From positions 19,753,193 to 19,817,192 of the forward strand of contig NC_086257.1 in NCBI RefSeq assembly GCF_021018805.1: 64,000 nt of DNA, given 5' to 3'. The DNA is from Prinia subflava. Lineage: Eukaryota; Chordata; Aves; Passeriformes; Cisticolidae. Of this stretch, positions 1 to 13,555 are shown one piece after another. The notes under the pieces are model-generated. The model did not search any database and had not been told where the DNA came from. It saw only the letters and a list, made by a program, of their open reading frames with translations. The translations under genes were made by a program, and so were the position numbers. The stretch's first letter is position 1. Every line of letters starts with the position of its first letter.

Positions 1-191
1 ATTCAGACCTGTTTCCAGATGCAGGGATGTTTTCCATGAGGTTTTTGGAAGTGGATGTTTCTGGGAAGTGGGGTGGTTTATCTCAACAGCAGACTGCCTT
101 GTCTGGTGAGGTCTGACTAGCCCATTTCTGCTTCATTCCTGTAGGAGGTTGCTTAACAATGGTGATTATTTTTATTTTTAGAAGTTCATAT

Positions 192-296
192 TTAAAAAAC
201 AAACAAAAAAACCCCATAAACAAATAAAAAACCCAAACCAAGCTTCTACTTAAAAAAAAAAAAAAAAAGAAAAGAAAAAAAAAAAAGGAAAGAAAT
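192..296 (+). repeat. A/C-rich run followed by A-rich homopolymer tract
   Basis: Bases 192-241 are almost only A and C with a few T. From 251 to 296 there are long A runs broken by single G residues. This is a simple low-complexity repeat. The reverse strand gives a phenylalanine-rich open frame (83-376) that is an artefact of the poly-T. No coding sequence precedes it that would make it a processed-pseudogene tail. Confidence 0.85.
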
Positions 297-3200
297 GGCA
301 TAGCTGAAAGCAAATGGTCAGTTGTGTAGAAAATGGGAAGAATTCTCTGATGGGGCCTCAGAAGTGTGTGTACCATGGCATGGGAAGAGATGCAGGCACT
401 GAGGCTCGAGTGTAGCAGGACACAGAGCTCCTGCAGCAGCAGCAGTTTGTGTTTTACAGCAAAAGCCAGGCAGGAGCCACAGCTGCTTGCATTGATGCCT
501 CAGCGTTGTGCTCAGCCTGGGCTGCCAGGCTCGTTCAGAGCAATCTGGGTGTTCCTGGTAGGTCCAGAGGTGCAAATTGCAGCAAAAAGCTCAGTTTGTA
601 GAGGTGAAAAGCTATTTCTACCCCAAATCTCTCTTCCTGTGCTGGGCCATGAGCACCTGCTCAGCAAGTGAACTCCTGCAGAGTTCACTGATGTCTCCAG
701 GCTTTGGATCACATTTGTGCAGTTGATAAGCAGAAATTTGATCTCTAGACACACCTCGGTTCAAAGTACACAGATACTGCAAGGTGAGATGCCATCGTTT
801 CAATTACTTTTCTTCAATTGGGTGTGTGTAAGAGGAAGAGCAAATAAAATAGACAAAACTGCTGTTATTCAGAAGACACCCTGAGAAACAGGGAGACAGG
901 GAAAAATTAAATGTGACAGTGACTCCCTGGAGGGCTTTGTGAGAGTTAGGGAGGCTTTTTTTTAACCCTGGCACATCTGAAACTGAGAATCTGAGGCAAC
1001 AAAGGAATACCAGTAGTTCAACAGCAGGTAATTTTATTCTTAATTCATCTGAGAAATGGTCTGGAGAACTATTTAAAGCACAGTGGAACATTATACAAAT
1101 AATACTTCCTTGGACAACAAAAGGAAAAGTGAGGCATGCCTAATGTGTGAGAGGAAATTGCTGGAGAATCTCAGATAATGCTGTAGCCTTTTGTTGATTT
1201 TTCTTAATAGTGAATACAATTGTAGAATGTGTCTATGGGCTATGAATAGATGCTGTGAATAAAATTCAGGTACCCTGCTAGTCAATTTTTCTCACTAATA
1301 AATACACATCCCAGAAAACATTCACCTGTGTAGCAAGCAGCATTTAATCCATGTGCTTTGCACAATTGATGGAATTTCAGTGGGGATTCATTAGAGACTC
1401 CCTTAAAGGTGTGTCTGGCATTGCTGGCTGTCCCTGGGCAGCTGAGGATCAGTCAGAGGAGGGGTGGAGGCAGAGCCCAGCTGGCAAACATGTGCTAAAA
1501 TAGAAGTGTCAGGAATCCCTGATCAGAATTCCACAGCTGGACACCCCTGCCAAGGAGTTCTCTCTCACCCTGGAAAACTGAATGTGGAGCAGAATCTCAC
1601 AAGTTTTGGTGTCTCCAAAATAAAAGGGGAAGCAGATCCTGTTTAACTTGATAAACAATATTTAGTGACTGTCAGTGACATTCTTACTGAATATTTATCT
1701 ATTAACACCACATAGAACTGACTTCAGATGGCAGAGACACATTTGGTTCAGTTGATAGTCTAAGTAATGCTTCTGCTTAGTTGTCATTGTGCTTGAGGCC
1801 TGTCACTCCTCCCAAAAATAGCTGGAGATTTGGGTGTTGTGTGGTCCCAAGTAAAAGGGGAAACACACTGATCTTTCTTAACATGACTGTGAATTTATTT
1901 AATTGTGTTGGATTCAACTATTTTCATGTCCTCTCTAGATGAGCTACTGCTTAATCTGAGCTGAAATCTAAGAAACCAGAAGTGTGAGACGAGGCTAAAA
2001 ATCGTTTTTGAGGAATCTGGCCAAAAAGAGCACCCTGCCTTGGTTTAGCAAAGTCACATCTGGAGAACTGTCCTTATCTGAGCTTTGCCAGGAGGTGAGA
2101 TGGAGCAGCTGCTGAATGATGCTTCTTGGAAAACCACACAACTATTTCAAATAGAATTGCTACTAGTTGGCATCTTAAGATAATGAAAGTATTGTGGAAT
2201 AGCTTTTCTTAAATATTTTCTGTTTATAATCTTTGTTTTCCTAAGGTCCTTCCTTTTTTCTGATAGTCACAAGTATAGAGAGGCCCTCAGAAAAAATCTG
2301 CATGTGTCACCTGACTTCAGTGGGTTCCTGACAACTGGAATGAGTTAAATTTCCAGCCTGGTGATTTCGAGCATGAGAAGATCCATGTCAGGTCTGCTTT
2401 GGGCCATTTAGCCACTCTCCAGTAGGGAAAAATTACAAGGATAAGACTTTGCAACTGAGGTAGAAATTACACCAATTAAGTCCTCAATGGAGATATTTCC
2501 TTCCATCAGTTCTGCTGCTAGAGTTTTAACCTCAAATATATCTGTGTCTCACAGCCATGAATTTGACTAGTTGTTTTACTAACCAGTTTAACCAAACTGA
2601 TCATTTAGCTGGATGTTAGAAAATGACTGTGATTGTTTGGAACCTGTAACCTGAACAGCCCATTTGCTGTCCTTTTGTTCTTCTGTTTCGAGACACAGTG
2701 AGCAATTCCTTTCTCTTAATTTCTTTATTTATAATTGCACAGACCTGTGCCATATCACCCCATGTCGTTTGTTTCCCAGCCTTAGGCTTGCTTGGTGTTT
2801 TCTTTAACAAAGGAGCTATTCAATATATTTGCTCATCCTTCTCCCTGACTGCAGTTCTTTTATTTTCTCTTTCCAGATGAGAAAAGATCTAAATAAATAC
2901 TACCCAGAGACCTCTTACTTTCTTTGAAGACTGCAGTGATCTTTTTAACAGTGCTGCGTAAAAATGACATATGTGAAATACAATGAAATTTGTGGAGACT
3001 TCCAAGACTGAAGATTAAGTAAATATGATTTTACTCTCTGTACTAAATCTGCTGATGAAGAAGCTAAATTCTGATCAGCAGCAGTTACAGTAACTAGCTT
3101 GCTGCTTTTCCCATGCTGAGGATAAGTCTGCCTTGGAGATGCCATTCCTTGATATCTTTTTGCCATGACAGATGTTTAAGCTGATACTTCCTTAGATGAC

Positions 3201-3879
3201 AAGACTGAAAATAGACTTAACATCATCTGATGGAAACCCCCCAGCATCAGTAGAACCAGCACAGACCTCGAGCCCTTTATCTTGCCTCTCAGACAGTACT
3301 TTGGCAGCCCTATATATGATAATGTAAGAATAATTGCTTATTACATCTCTGCTGTAGCATACAAGCATTGTGTAATTCAGCATTAATGTCTGACAACCCA
3401 GCTGTCATCTTTCCAGAAATACTTGTTCTCTAACTACTGTAGCTGCTGCTGCTTCTACTCCAAACCAAGGGAAGAGATTTTGCTCTGGGGCATTTTGACA
3501 GGGTGATATCTTTTGAAAAGACAGATGTTTGTGTTGCAACTGTCTGCTGGTTTTAAGGCTCATGCACATGTTTCAGTAAATAAGTGCTAAATTACTTGCC
3601 AGGCTCTGAGTTAAAGTGGACTTCTAGAGAAATATGCAGGTGAAACCCAAAAGGAAGATGAGCATGCTCACAAAAAAAAAAGTTTCAAATCACTTCTGAA
3701 ACAACACAAAAAGCCAAGAATCTCTGGCTTGAAGGCTTATGAATGTGAAAAGACTCTTAGAATTTATAAAATAGATGGTGGTGTCATTTTCTGCCCTCCT
3801 CCATTTCAATTCCCAAGAGAAATACTCCAAGGGGAGGGCAAATAATTCCTCCCCTTATACAGGATTTTATTATTTGAAG

Positions 3880-3990
3880 CAATGTGTAGGGCCTTATTGA
3901 CCCAACTTCGATTTGCAAGCTGCTGATGAAATTAATTTGGCCTTTGGTGTAACCACAATTAACTTCTCCAGAAGGGAGGTGATTCCATGT
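3880..3990. other. Candidate conserved noncoding element (weak)
   Basis: This AT-rich, non-repetitive block includes a CTGATGAAATTAATTTGG segment with a homeodomain-type core (ATTAATTT), followed by ACCACAATTAAC. It has no simple-repeat character and no coding signature. The call rests only on motif density and is a guess about regulatory function; cross-species conservation could not be tested here. Confidence 0.15.
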
Positions 3991-5410
3991 CTTGCAGTAA
4001 AAAAGTCTTTTTGGAAGGAGCAGCCTGGAGCCTTTGTGTGGTTTGAGGCTTCAGCACACTCAAGGCAGCTGAAGCGGTTCCCTGCCCTGGGTGGAATTTC
4101 ACCCTGGCAGATAAATTATGGAAATCCTCTCACATCAGAATGACTGATTATTATCTGATATGGGAGTTTAATTCCTCATTCACATTCCCCATAATGGACC
4201 AAACAAAGACCTGGAAATGACATTGATTGAGCAGAGTTTAATATTCTTTAGAAAGCCTGGTTAACCTGCCACTGCTACATGAGTATGTGTTGTGTCTCTG
4301 TGTACTTGTATTAATAAATGGAAGTAGGATAACCTACTTGATCTTTAAAACAACCTACAAGGAAATACATGAAACACTCCCCTCTGGTAATCTGCAACTG
4401 CTTACTGAATGAAGGGTGGGGAGGAAGAAAGAGAAAAGAAAAAGAGGGATCACACTTTTTTAAAGTATTCTGAAACAGTCTTCTGCTATTAACTTACCAG
4501 AATGCCAATCTGAGGACTCTGATCCTGGAAATTTGCTCAGTAGGATCACTTCAGGTCACTCTGGGATCACAGATAAGCAAACATAGGACAAATAATTCAG
4601 AAAATTTGTATGAGATGTGGGGAGCAGTTAAATGTACAGTACAAAGTAAAAAGTACAAGTACGATGCCTTTTGTATAAATAAATAAATATAGATGTATGT
4701 ATATTTATGTATGCACATACACACAAAACCCTTATGAAACCTCAAACCTGCAGGCTGTTCTGTACAGAGATTTATCATACATAAACTAGCTCCTAGGCCA
4801 TAAAAAGACCACTTTGCAAGTTAGAACCTAACAGTATTTCTTCTTATGCCAACTTGCCCACCCTGTTCCACTAACCACATGTCTAATTTTATTTTGGACA
4901 TTATGAAAATAGAATTAATGAAAAAACCTTAGCTGTATGATACAAGAGCTCTGATCCTCCCTGATATTTCCTGCCCTGTTAGGAGCTGGAGAGGGCCATG
5001 GGTGCTCATTTATTCCAGAGGCTGGAAGAAAATTTTGGTGGAACAATTCTGATTTTCTATGCCAAAATTAGATTTTTCCATATGAAGTTTATATTTCCTC
5101 TCCCCTTTTCCTTTCTTGGATCACACTCCTCCCACTGCACCTCATGCCCCAGCTGGAACACCTGAAGCCAAGGCTCAGGTGCTCCCTTGGAGACTCCAGC
5201 AAACACCACCTCCTGTGAAGGTGCCACACACTTCTCAATTCTGCTTTAGTTTTTTGTAATTTTTGTGACACACCTTTGCCAGGAAGCAAGGCCAGAGCAG
5301 CAGGTTCTTAGCAGGGCAGCAGAGTAGTTATCAGTGGATCAAATTTTTACTTCCTTCTCCTTCCTCCAGGTGTTCAGAGCAGTATGAAAAGCTGCAAGTA
5401 TTCCCTGGGG

Positions 5411-5468
5411 AGAAAAGAAAATAAAAAAAAAAAAAAAAAAAAAAAAGAAAAAAAAAGAAGAAAAAAAT
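5411..5468 (+). repeat. Poly-A / A-rich tract
   Basis: About 58 bp, almost entirely A with scattered single G and T residues. It is a simple low-complexity repeat. The preceding 80 bases carry no recognisable coding or SINE sequence, so I do not interpret it as the tail of a retrocopy. Confidence 0.9.
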
Positions 5469-6252
5469 TATTTTACATTAAAACACTTTGATTTCTCTTT
5501 TTGTTAAAAATAATCATATTTAAAAATGTCTTGTATGTTTTTTCAGCGCTCATACTAGTTTAAACTATAAAAAAAAAAATGAAGTAAAATATAAAGTAGC
5601 AGTGTGTTCAAGGATTTGCTGACAACTGGAGAGGTTTGAACGTGCACCCTCCTGCTTTTGTCAGGAAAACATTGGCCTGCAGCCCCTGCAGGGTTGCAGA
5701 GATTTGAGATAATCTTCCAGGAGATGTGTGCTTGCTTTTGCACATGTGTTCTACTTTCAGAACAGGCTGCAGCAGGTGATGTGCTTGCTCTCCACTCCCC
5801 TCCTCCCTTCATCTCTGAGGATTTGGCTCCCTCAGTGGCTCTCTGGTGGTGCACTGAGGGAATGTGCCCTAGAAATGACAAGCACGAGGTGACCTGTCCT
5901 AAGCAGCAGCCCTGTGCAGGTTTTGCATGTGCAGGGGGCTGTAAAAGGACCAGCTCAGAGCAGAGGCAGGGCCAGGCTGGGCTCTGGGGAACCTGATTTA
6001 GTGGGTGAGACCCTGCCTACAGCAGGGGCTTGGAATGAGGTGATCCTGAATGTCCCCTGCAAGCCAAACCCCTCTGTGCTCTGTGAAGAACAAAGCAGGA
6101 GCACACAGAGCTCAGACTCCTTCACACTGCAGTGCAGAGGGGACACAGAATTTCACTGCTGGGTAGGGAATTCCAGCTGCTCCAGGTGCTCTCAGAGGCA
6201 GCCCCACAACTCCTCCTCAGGGGTTTGCTGTGCTAGAAGTGCATTTGTAGTG
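5469..6252. other. Gene-free stretch before the minisatellite
   Basis: The first 130 bases are AT-rich. From about 5640 the sequence becomes moderately GC-rich and unique. An open frame of 231 codons begins in this stretch (5914) and runs through the minisatellite to 6609. Its length comes from the repeat lacking stops in that frame, and no start or splice context supports translation. Confidence 0.6.
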
Positions 6253-6516
6253 CTCTCCATCCCTTCTCCATCCCTTCTCATCCCCTCTCCATCCCTTCTC
6301 ATCCCCTCTCCATCCCTTCTCATCCCTTCTCCATCACCTCTCCATCCCTTCTCCATCCCTTCTGTCCCTTCTCATCTCTTCTCCATCCCTTCTATCCCTT
6401 CTCCATCCCTTCTTGTCCCTTTTTATCCCTTCTCCATCACTTCTCATCCCTTCTCCCCCTTCTCCATCACTTCTCATCCCTTCTCCCCCTTCTCCATCAC
6501 TTCTATCCCTTCTCCA
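6253..6516 (+). repeat. Pyrimidine-rich minisatellite, CATCCCTTCTC-type unit
   Basis: About 264 bp are built from variants of an 11-bp CATCCCTTCTC unit, including CATCCCCTCTC, CATCACTTCTC and shorter TATCCCTTCTC and CCCCCTTCTC forms. The early part shows a higher-order repeat in which 11-bp and 10-bp units alternate. Apart from the single A (and rare G) in each unit, the strand is all C and T, so the other strand is a purine tract. One frame translates as a Pro-Ser-Leu-Ile repeat, which is a by-product. Such arrays are usually length-polymorphic and prone to triplex formation; that is general knowledge, not shown here. Confidence 0.93.
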
Positions 6517-9500
6517 GGGTGTCCCACAGCTCCTTCAGGGATGATGACTGACAGTGCCTCAACAGCCATTCTTAATTATTTTCCAGCTTTGACAATTAGT
6601 AACCAATAAACCCTATATAATCAAACGGGATTCCAGGCCCATGGTTTAAACTCCATTTACTGTACTTTGGTAACTGCAATTTTTTTTCTTTTCCTTCCCC
6701 TGAAGGCACCCTCTTCCTTGAATTCTGGGAGGTGAAGATTAGGCTGACAGATGGTATTGGCAGGAGAATGATTATGAGTTTTAAAAACCTTGATATTTTG
6801 GCTTAGTACACCATTTTTCATGCAAATACTGACATGGATATTAGCATCCAATTAAGAAAGTATAAAACCGTGCCATTCTGTTACAGTTTACATTACAATC
6901 ATTTAATGTTTCATTAAAAATACTAAGAAGGACTGCTCTGAAAGGGATAAAAATCAATGATCTATATATCACTTCTGCTGCTTTGCTCTTCTGGCACAAT
7001 GTGGCAGTGAATATGGGCTATAAATGTCTTTAAATTATTCTGTTACTCTGAGTTGCTTTCTCCACTTTTTGTGTTTTGTCTCTGTCAAAGGATTGATTCA
7101 TATCAGGACACACTCCCTGGTGTTAAGGGAGTGTTAGCAAGGTAAAGTATCAACTCTTCTGTGTGTTTTTATAGAGTATTTACAATTTATTTCAATAGGT
7201 TAGGTTCATAATTTGTTATTTGGACAAGGACTGTCAGTGCAATCTAAACACCAAAACCAACTGATTGTCCCCAGACAAATGATTTAAATGTCCTTTGTTT
7301 ACTGTTTAGTTTTGGCTTTTGGGACAAAATGTGTTTTCTTGGCACTTCCACTGAATAATAACACACTCTGTTATTAGAAGTAATTCTCTTACTTGTTTAA
7401 CATCATCACATCCACATCACTTTTAAAAAATAAGGAAGAAATGTAAGGAAATTTCCCAGCCTCACACTGCTGTAAGGCAATATATGAAATAACCTATCTT
7501 TATTATTAAAACCTCAAAATAATTAATTTCATAGGAATACTTTTCTCTGCAGTCACTATTACCTAGTTAACTTAAAATTACAATAAAATTTGGAATGTCT
7601 TTAAAAAGTTTTCTAATTAAATGTTTTGAAAATTTTGAAACATGTTCCAAAGTGGCAGTGGGTCAAGAAAATCCAATATACTATGCTTATTTTCATAAAT
7701 GTCAGGGATTTAATATGCTAGATTTTGTTATTTTAACCAAGAAAGATGCAGTTTTGTCCAAGTATATGTACATTAGTTTACCTCATTCTCACAGACAATG
7801 AAAAGGTATAAATCTCCTACTTGTCATCTTTTATCAGTGAACAAAATACAACAACAAAAATTATTAAAATCTCATTTTAAATTCTGGTTAAATTCTGGTT
7901 TTGTGAGAAACTTTAAAAACTTTGTGCAGCCACATTATTTAGCCAACCAGTTAAGTGTCACATCATGAGTTGTACATGCTGTAAAGAGAGACAATAAAAT
8001 AACACAGCTGAACCCTCTCGTCACAGACTGACCTTCAGCTCACAGGACCCTCAGCTTGGGGACACTCACCTGGACAGGTGTCACTGACCCAAACAGCTTG
8101 AGCAGCTTAAAAAGCATTTGAGACTAAGAAACCTGTGACTATCCTCCTTCCTGTTTTATTTTTTCCTTTTTATTAGAAGTGGAGATGCACCCCAGTTTTG
8201 TGCCTCCTGCAGCCCAGCTCCTGCAAAGCAACTGCTGAATCCAGGAGGGCTGGCAAACCTGGATGGCTCAGCCTGGGAAAAAGGGAGTGGAGCTCTGGGT
8301 GCTGAAAATCAAACAGCTCTGCCAGCCAAAACCTGCACCAGAAACAGCAACAGCTGCCTGCAAGTGCTGCCTGCGGATTGTCTTTATTTGGAGACATCAA
8401 AACCTCCAGGGACAATTCATCACTTTTCTAATCCTATTAGCAGTAATGGAAAAAATGCCAAGTCATTCCCCACCAATCTCCCTCAGCTCTCTTTACATTC
8501 TTAAAGCACCCAAGATTAGGGTACAACCTGAGTCAAAGAACACTGACTGAAAAAACCCAGCCCTGTGCTAGACAGGCTTTGCCAAATTGTTTTAAAGGAC
8601 AACAGAACACCAGAGTTGAGTTTTTCAATTGGAGATGCTGAGGGTTATTTGTTTTATTTTGTTTGCACGTGGTTTGGCAGCAAGACTGCTTCACCATAAC
8701 TCCTAGCAGCCATTGTCTCTGATATCAAAATTATTTGTAAATGCTTTAAGGTTTGAAACACTGCCACAATAACCAGCAGCCTGGCTGATTTTGCAAATTC
8801 CTCTTGTAAGATTTTCAGAATAATGGTCATTTTTATGGTGGGTATAAAGGGTAGAAAACAGTTTAATTTCATAAAATGGCTAGAAGCTAATGCTAACAAA
8901 TTCAGATTCAAAGGAGTATATCACAGATAGGCAGCCAGCAGGACAGTTTACCTAGGGAAGCAATGGACACTTACACACATAAAATCCCTATTGGTCATTT
9001 CATTCAAAGAGCAAATATTTTAGACCTTTTCTTCCAAAAAGTCAAAATATCATCATCTGAAAAACATGAAAAATCAGATCCTTTTTTCCTAAGTGAAATA
9101 TTTTTACATCTTTTCACAACACTGTTCCAGGTTTTTTACCAGTTCCCACAGTTGGAGGTACTGTGGGACATTCCAAGAGCCGTGTGGGAATGGAGTGTGG
9201 ACGAGGCAAAACAACCCCAGCTGTCTGCTCTGTAAAAAATAAAGGATTTGGGGATTCATGAAACGACATTTAGGACCTCCTGTGGTTTTTGTTCTTCAAA
9301 CACAAGGCAGCAGTTTTACAATATCACTTTTTACCAAGTGGCCTGTTCTTTCTGCTGGGATTCAGCCATACAGGACACAGGCTGGGCTGTTCCTCAGCCT
9401 GGGGATAAGGATGTGATGAAAACTCAAATTCCATGGATCAGCCCAGTGCCAAGAGAGACAGGTGAGCAAAATGGGAAAACTTCCAGGGTCCCTTCACAGA

Positions 9501-10544
9501 TGTGCCTGCCATTTATCTCACACTGCATTCTGGTAAACAAAATTCGAGGGAGAGCACATTAGGGACCAACCAGACTAATGATCTGCAGAGATCCTTGTGT
9601 TAACGTTATCTCTTTATACTAAAAGTATGCTTTTAGCTAAATGTCTCTGCAGTTCCCTTCCTGGGCACCTAAATGAATAAAAGGGTGCTAATGGCACTTT
9701 CATTATTTTAGGGACATGTTTGCACCTTAACAAAAGAGCTCTTGTGGGGCACAAAAGACCGAGATGCAAGAGCTTAAACTAATAGGGAAATGTTTTGTGG
9801 ATCATTTTTGAAATGAAAATATAAACTGCTATCATCTCCATCTTGAAGCAAAAACCCAAAAATGGTAATGAGATTTATAAAACAGCGGTCAAACTTCATC
9901 CCCTCATTGTATCAAAAAGTCTGTTTCCACAAGTTTTCAGGAAGGAACCTGCAGGAATGTTTCTTGGATGATCAGGAACTGAGGAATTTGTTTCCATACA
10001 TGAAATCATGGTTTCCTGTTGTGACAAATATCATCTCTTAAAATTTCAAGTACATACAGATACCAGCAACCTTGAGCCACCAGTCTATTTAAAAATTTGG
10101 GGCTCTCTGAACTTAGCAATTTAAAAGGTATGCATTTTTAAGAAAAACTTAAATTAAGTTTATCATTTGTAATACATTAAATTTACTTATGAATTATAGA
10201 GTGGTCAGGTTCTGGTCTCATATTCTTTTGGACTGTTTTCAGTGCAGTGTCCATCAAGATGCAGCTTCTCAAGGCTAACAAAGGAACACAGGAAAATTTC
10301 TCCCTTCAGATGATCCTTCTTAATTTGGCATTTGGTGACTGGAAAAAAAATCCCTTACAAAATAAAGAAAATGATGAAATCTGAAGTCAAAATTTAAAGT
10401 ATGCAAAACACTGAAATATGCCAGCATTTGATCTAAGGATCCCACAGAATTAGCATAGTGAGCATATGTTCATGTTCAAAGATAACAGACATTTTTGATA
10501 ACCCTCCCTAAACTTAGCTCATCTGTGATTTACATATTTAAATG

Positions 10545-10573
10545 TTTCTTTTCTTTTTTTTCTTTTTTTTTTG
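10545..10573 (+). repeat. Poly-T tract
   Basis: A run of T interrupted by single C residues, about 29 bp. Simple low-complexity repeat in otherwise unique AT-rich sequence. Confidence 0.85.
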
Positions 10574-11533
10574 GAATGAACTAAATCAGGGTCACCTTCA
10601 GCATTCGTACAGAAATATACACAAATATACACACAGCTTTCATTTATATCAATGTTTAACTACAAATATTGCACCTCAATTTTTAAACAGTAAATCTGTA
10701 TCAAATTGCTCATTTTCTTATCCAGTAATTTTTGTAATTTAGAATTACATTTTCTCTCTCTTTATGTGTGCCAAAACTCTGGTTGTAGAAATGATACTTG
10801 AATCTCATTCCTCCACACCTGAGCTGCTAATTTGTTGGATTGGTTTTCTGTCTTCTCAGCAATCTTCTCTTATAAACTCCTTAGTAAACTCCTACTGGTC
10901 TGCAGCAATCTAGCTGCTTTAAAGATTTTATCAGACCTTCTATATTTCCAGAAAAAAAAAGTTGGAACTCATAATTCTAGCATAAGGCATTTCTAATAAA
11001 CATTTCTGACTAGCTTAGTACTAGCAATGATAAAGTTCCTTTGATGTGGACAGACAAAGAGGGTGATCCAACACATAAATCTCATCATTCCATAGGTAAA
11101 CACCTAAAAAACCCCAATCATAAAATTATCTCAAAACGTTGTGAAAACATCTTGAAATTGCAGATGTTACCTTTTTTTTTTCCTTTTTATATATGGTACT
11201 TGTGGGAATCATGGCACTCATGGGAATGACACAGGAACGCTCACAATGTTACCTGAAAAGAGTAGATTTTAAGTCATGCCTTCCCAAGCAGCTGTGTGGT
11301 TTGCTGTGAGCAGTTCCCAGGGCCTGATGTAACATCTCAGCTGTGACCATTTCTGTCTGATTTTTGGCTGAAACACAAAGCTGTATTTCCAAGCTGGCCT
11401 TTGCTGCAGACACATTTCCATCCAGAACAAGCTGATCCTTCTGGTTTACTCACCTCCAAACAGCAGTCTGGAACTGGGGCCTGGCAGGACTGTGTATGGA
11501 TCTAAATCTTTGGAATTGATGGGAAAAGTATCT

Positions 11534-11565
11534 TCTCCTTTTTTTTTTTTTCTTTTTTCTTTTTG
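11534..11565 (+). repeat. Poly-T / T-rich tract
   Basis: About 32 bp of T with three interrupting C residues. Simple low-complexity repeat; no retrocopy sequence is visible on the 3' side when read on the minus strand. Confidence 0.85.
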
Positions 11566-12693
11566 CCAAGTGAGTTCTGATTAGGTTACAAAGTCAAAAT
11601 TATCCATTAAAATACAACAAATACTCTAATTAGCATGGATAGATCCCACAGCATTTGTATGAGAAAAAGCTGGACATCTAACGAAGTAAATTCTGGAGCT
11701 GTGCTTGTGTTCCACATGTAATTACCCTCCACAGGCCAGGGAAGCTGGCCAAGGGCACTGCTGTAGCTTTTTACAGCAGGTTATGTACTTACATTTTATA
11801 TATGAATATCTAAAGATACTTGGGGCACTACTGGAGAAGCAAACTGCATTAGCTGCTGTGCCAGTGGATATTCAGCTTCCAAAGCTTTAAACAATGTTTT
11901 CTCTTTATTGGGAAGTTTTAAAAGCCCTGCATCCATTTCCACACTTTGGCTACACCACTAAAAACCCCAAAATACAGCACAGAGTGTTGGAGAGCTTGCA
12001 TTACCTCTGCTATCACTCATGCTCTCTGTGGAAGAAATCCCCCAGGCCATTTGTCAGTGTTGTGAAGCTCCCAGAGCCAGTGCAGCCAGCCTGGCATCCC
12101 TTGTGCCAAGTGCTGGGTGCCCCTGCCCTCCTGGAGGGGCTTGGGGCACTGCATCAGCTCATTACAGGCTTGGAGAAGCATTTTCAGGATTTTTGCTGTT
12201 TCCACCCTCAGTCCCTTGCAGTTCCACACTGCCAGCACTGAACAGGGATTAATTTGATTCTTTCCCACTATGAATATTAGCAAATATACCACACCACATC
12301 CAAGTGTTGTGATGCTCACTGCACCTTCTGTACGTGCAGTAAGTGAGCTTTCAGATTCAAGCAACCCCTCTGAGCTTCTCCACCCCTCCAGCTCCTCCCT
12401 GCCCCACTAGCAGAGCTCTGTCCCTGCAGTTCCTCACCTCAGCCCCCACCTGCCTCCAGTGCCACCTTCCCTGCCACCTCCCTGGTTTCCCAAAAACGTG
12501 GGACTCACAGGGATGCTCCAGGGTGAGAGCAGAGGAGCCATCCCCGGGCAGCAGCAGTGGGAGCCAGGCTCTCCTTGACAGCTCACCCAGGGAAAGCCAC
12601 TCCAGCTGGAAAGAGAGGGACAAGGGGAGACACAGGGGCTGGAAAAGCAGAAGGTTTCAGTTTCCTGGGAAGGGGCATGTGCAGGTTCCAGAT

Positions 12694-12822
12694 AAGAATC
12701 ACTGAGTTATTAAGCTTGGAGAAGACCTCTAAGGTCATCAAGTCCAGTTATCAACCTTACAGGACCAGGTCCACCATGAAACCATTTGCCTAAGCACCTC
12801 ATCCATGCATTTTTTGAACATT
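12694..12822 (-). mobile_element. CR1 LINE 3'-end fragment
   Basis: On the plus strand this reads as the reverse complement of the avian CR1 3' untranslated end: AGAATCACTGAGTTATTAAG, then TTGGAGAAGACCTCTAAGG, a TCATCAAGTCC segment, then an ACCATTTGCCTAAGCACC-like part and TTTTTTGAACAT. The wording matches the CR1 subgroup that carries 'GGTTGGAAAAGACCTCTAAGATCATCAAGTCC'-type ends. It is strongly 5'-truncated, as is normal for CR1, and clearly diverged from the consensus as I remember it. No coding part of CR1 is present. Confidence 0.85.
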
Positions 12823-13555
12823 TATTATGTGGCACAGCTGCCAGAGAGGGAAATATTTCACATCAGGGTATACAGAACAATGTTTGACATTCAGAGCTCT
12901 ACAGCCCATGGTTTCAGAAGACAACATCATTAAAACCATAAATGAATGCTATACATTATAGGAGTGTCCCCAGTGAGACTGGCCCAAAGGACTACACTGA
13001 GAATGGGTCAAAATTTAGCCTGGATAATGACCTTCTGCTGCTAGCAATCTATTGTATGGCACAGGAACACAGCACATAAAGTTACAGATTTTTCTTTTCT
13101 ATAATCACAAAAGCAATAAAAAGGGATATTACCAAGTTTCTGGTGTTCATAAAAATGAAAAACAGAATTTTAAAAACAAAGACCTATATTTGAGTTCCAA
13201 TTTTTTTCAGGCAAGATTCAGATCTCAGAAGCGTAAAACAACCAAAAAATTATCTCCCAACAAAAAGAACTGCCTTTCATTGTTCCCCTTTTCACTTAGG
13301 GCCAGAAGCCTGCTGATGTTTCATTCATCTGCATCGAATTAAGTTCAGGTGGGAGGCTGGGTTTGTTTTCTCCTAGGAAAGCTGACCTGGTTATTGAACA
13401 TATATCTATGGTAAAAAACCCTAAAATATAACTTCCTTGGTGCTGCTGGTTTTCCCCCAGATTGCACAGTTCTGCCTTCCCAGGGTATCAAAATCTGCTT
13501 ATATGGGAACCTCAAGTGGAAATGTAAAATTAAAGAAAAACCTTTGTCTCATTCC

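Larger units (their letters stand above)
1..5410. other. Gene-free stretch
   Basis: I see no supportable gene here. Open frames on both strands are under about 110 codons, lack convincing splice context and have chance-like composition. The stretch contains an A/C-rich run (about 192-241), a poly-A run (251-296) and an AT-rich block at 3880-3990 that could be a conserved noncoding element. A pyrimidine-rich acceptor-like site ends near 2876, but only 16 codons follow it before a stop, so I do not call an exon. Confidence 0.6.
6517..12693. other. Gene-free stretch
   Basis: I see no supportable gene. Frames of 60-120 codons occur on both strands, but none has recognisable domains or paired splice sites. 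Poly-T tracts lie at 10545-10573 and 11534-11565. A moderately GC-rich segment at 12020-12690 produces several overlapping frames on both strands. That pattern comes from base composition (few AT-rich stops), since several frames are open at once and none stands out. Confidence 0.6.

Noticed and set aside
83..376. Phenylalanine-rich minus-strand frame
   Set aside because: It is a translation of the reverse complement of the poly-A tract at 251-296.
5914..6609. Longest open frame in the window, 231 codons, with a Pro-Ser-Leu-Ile repeat
   Set aside because: Its length comes from the pyrimidine minisatellite, which lacks stop codons in that frame. There is no domain or splice context, and the sequences on either side look noncoding.
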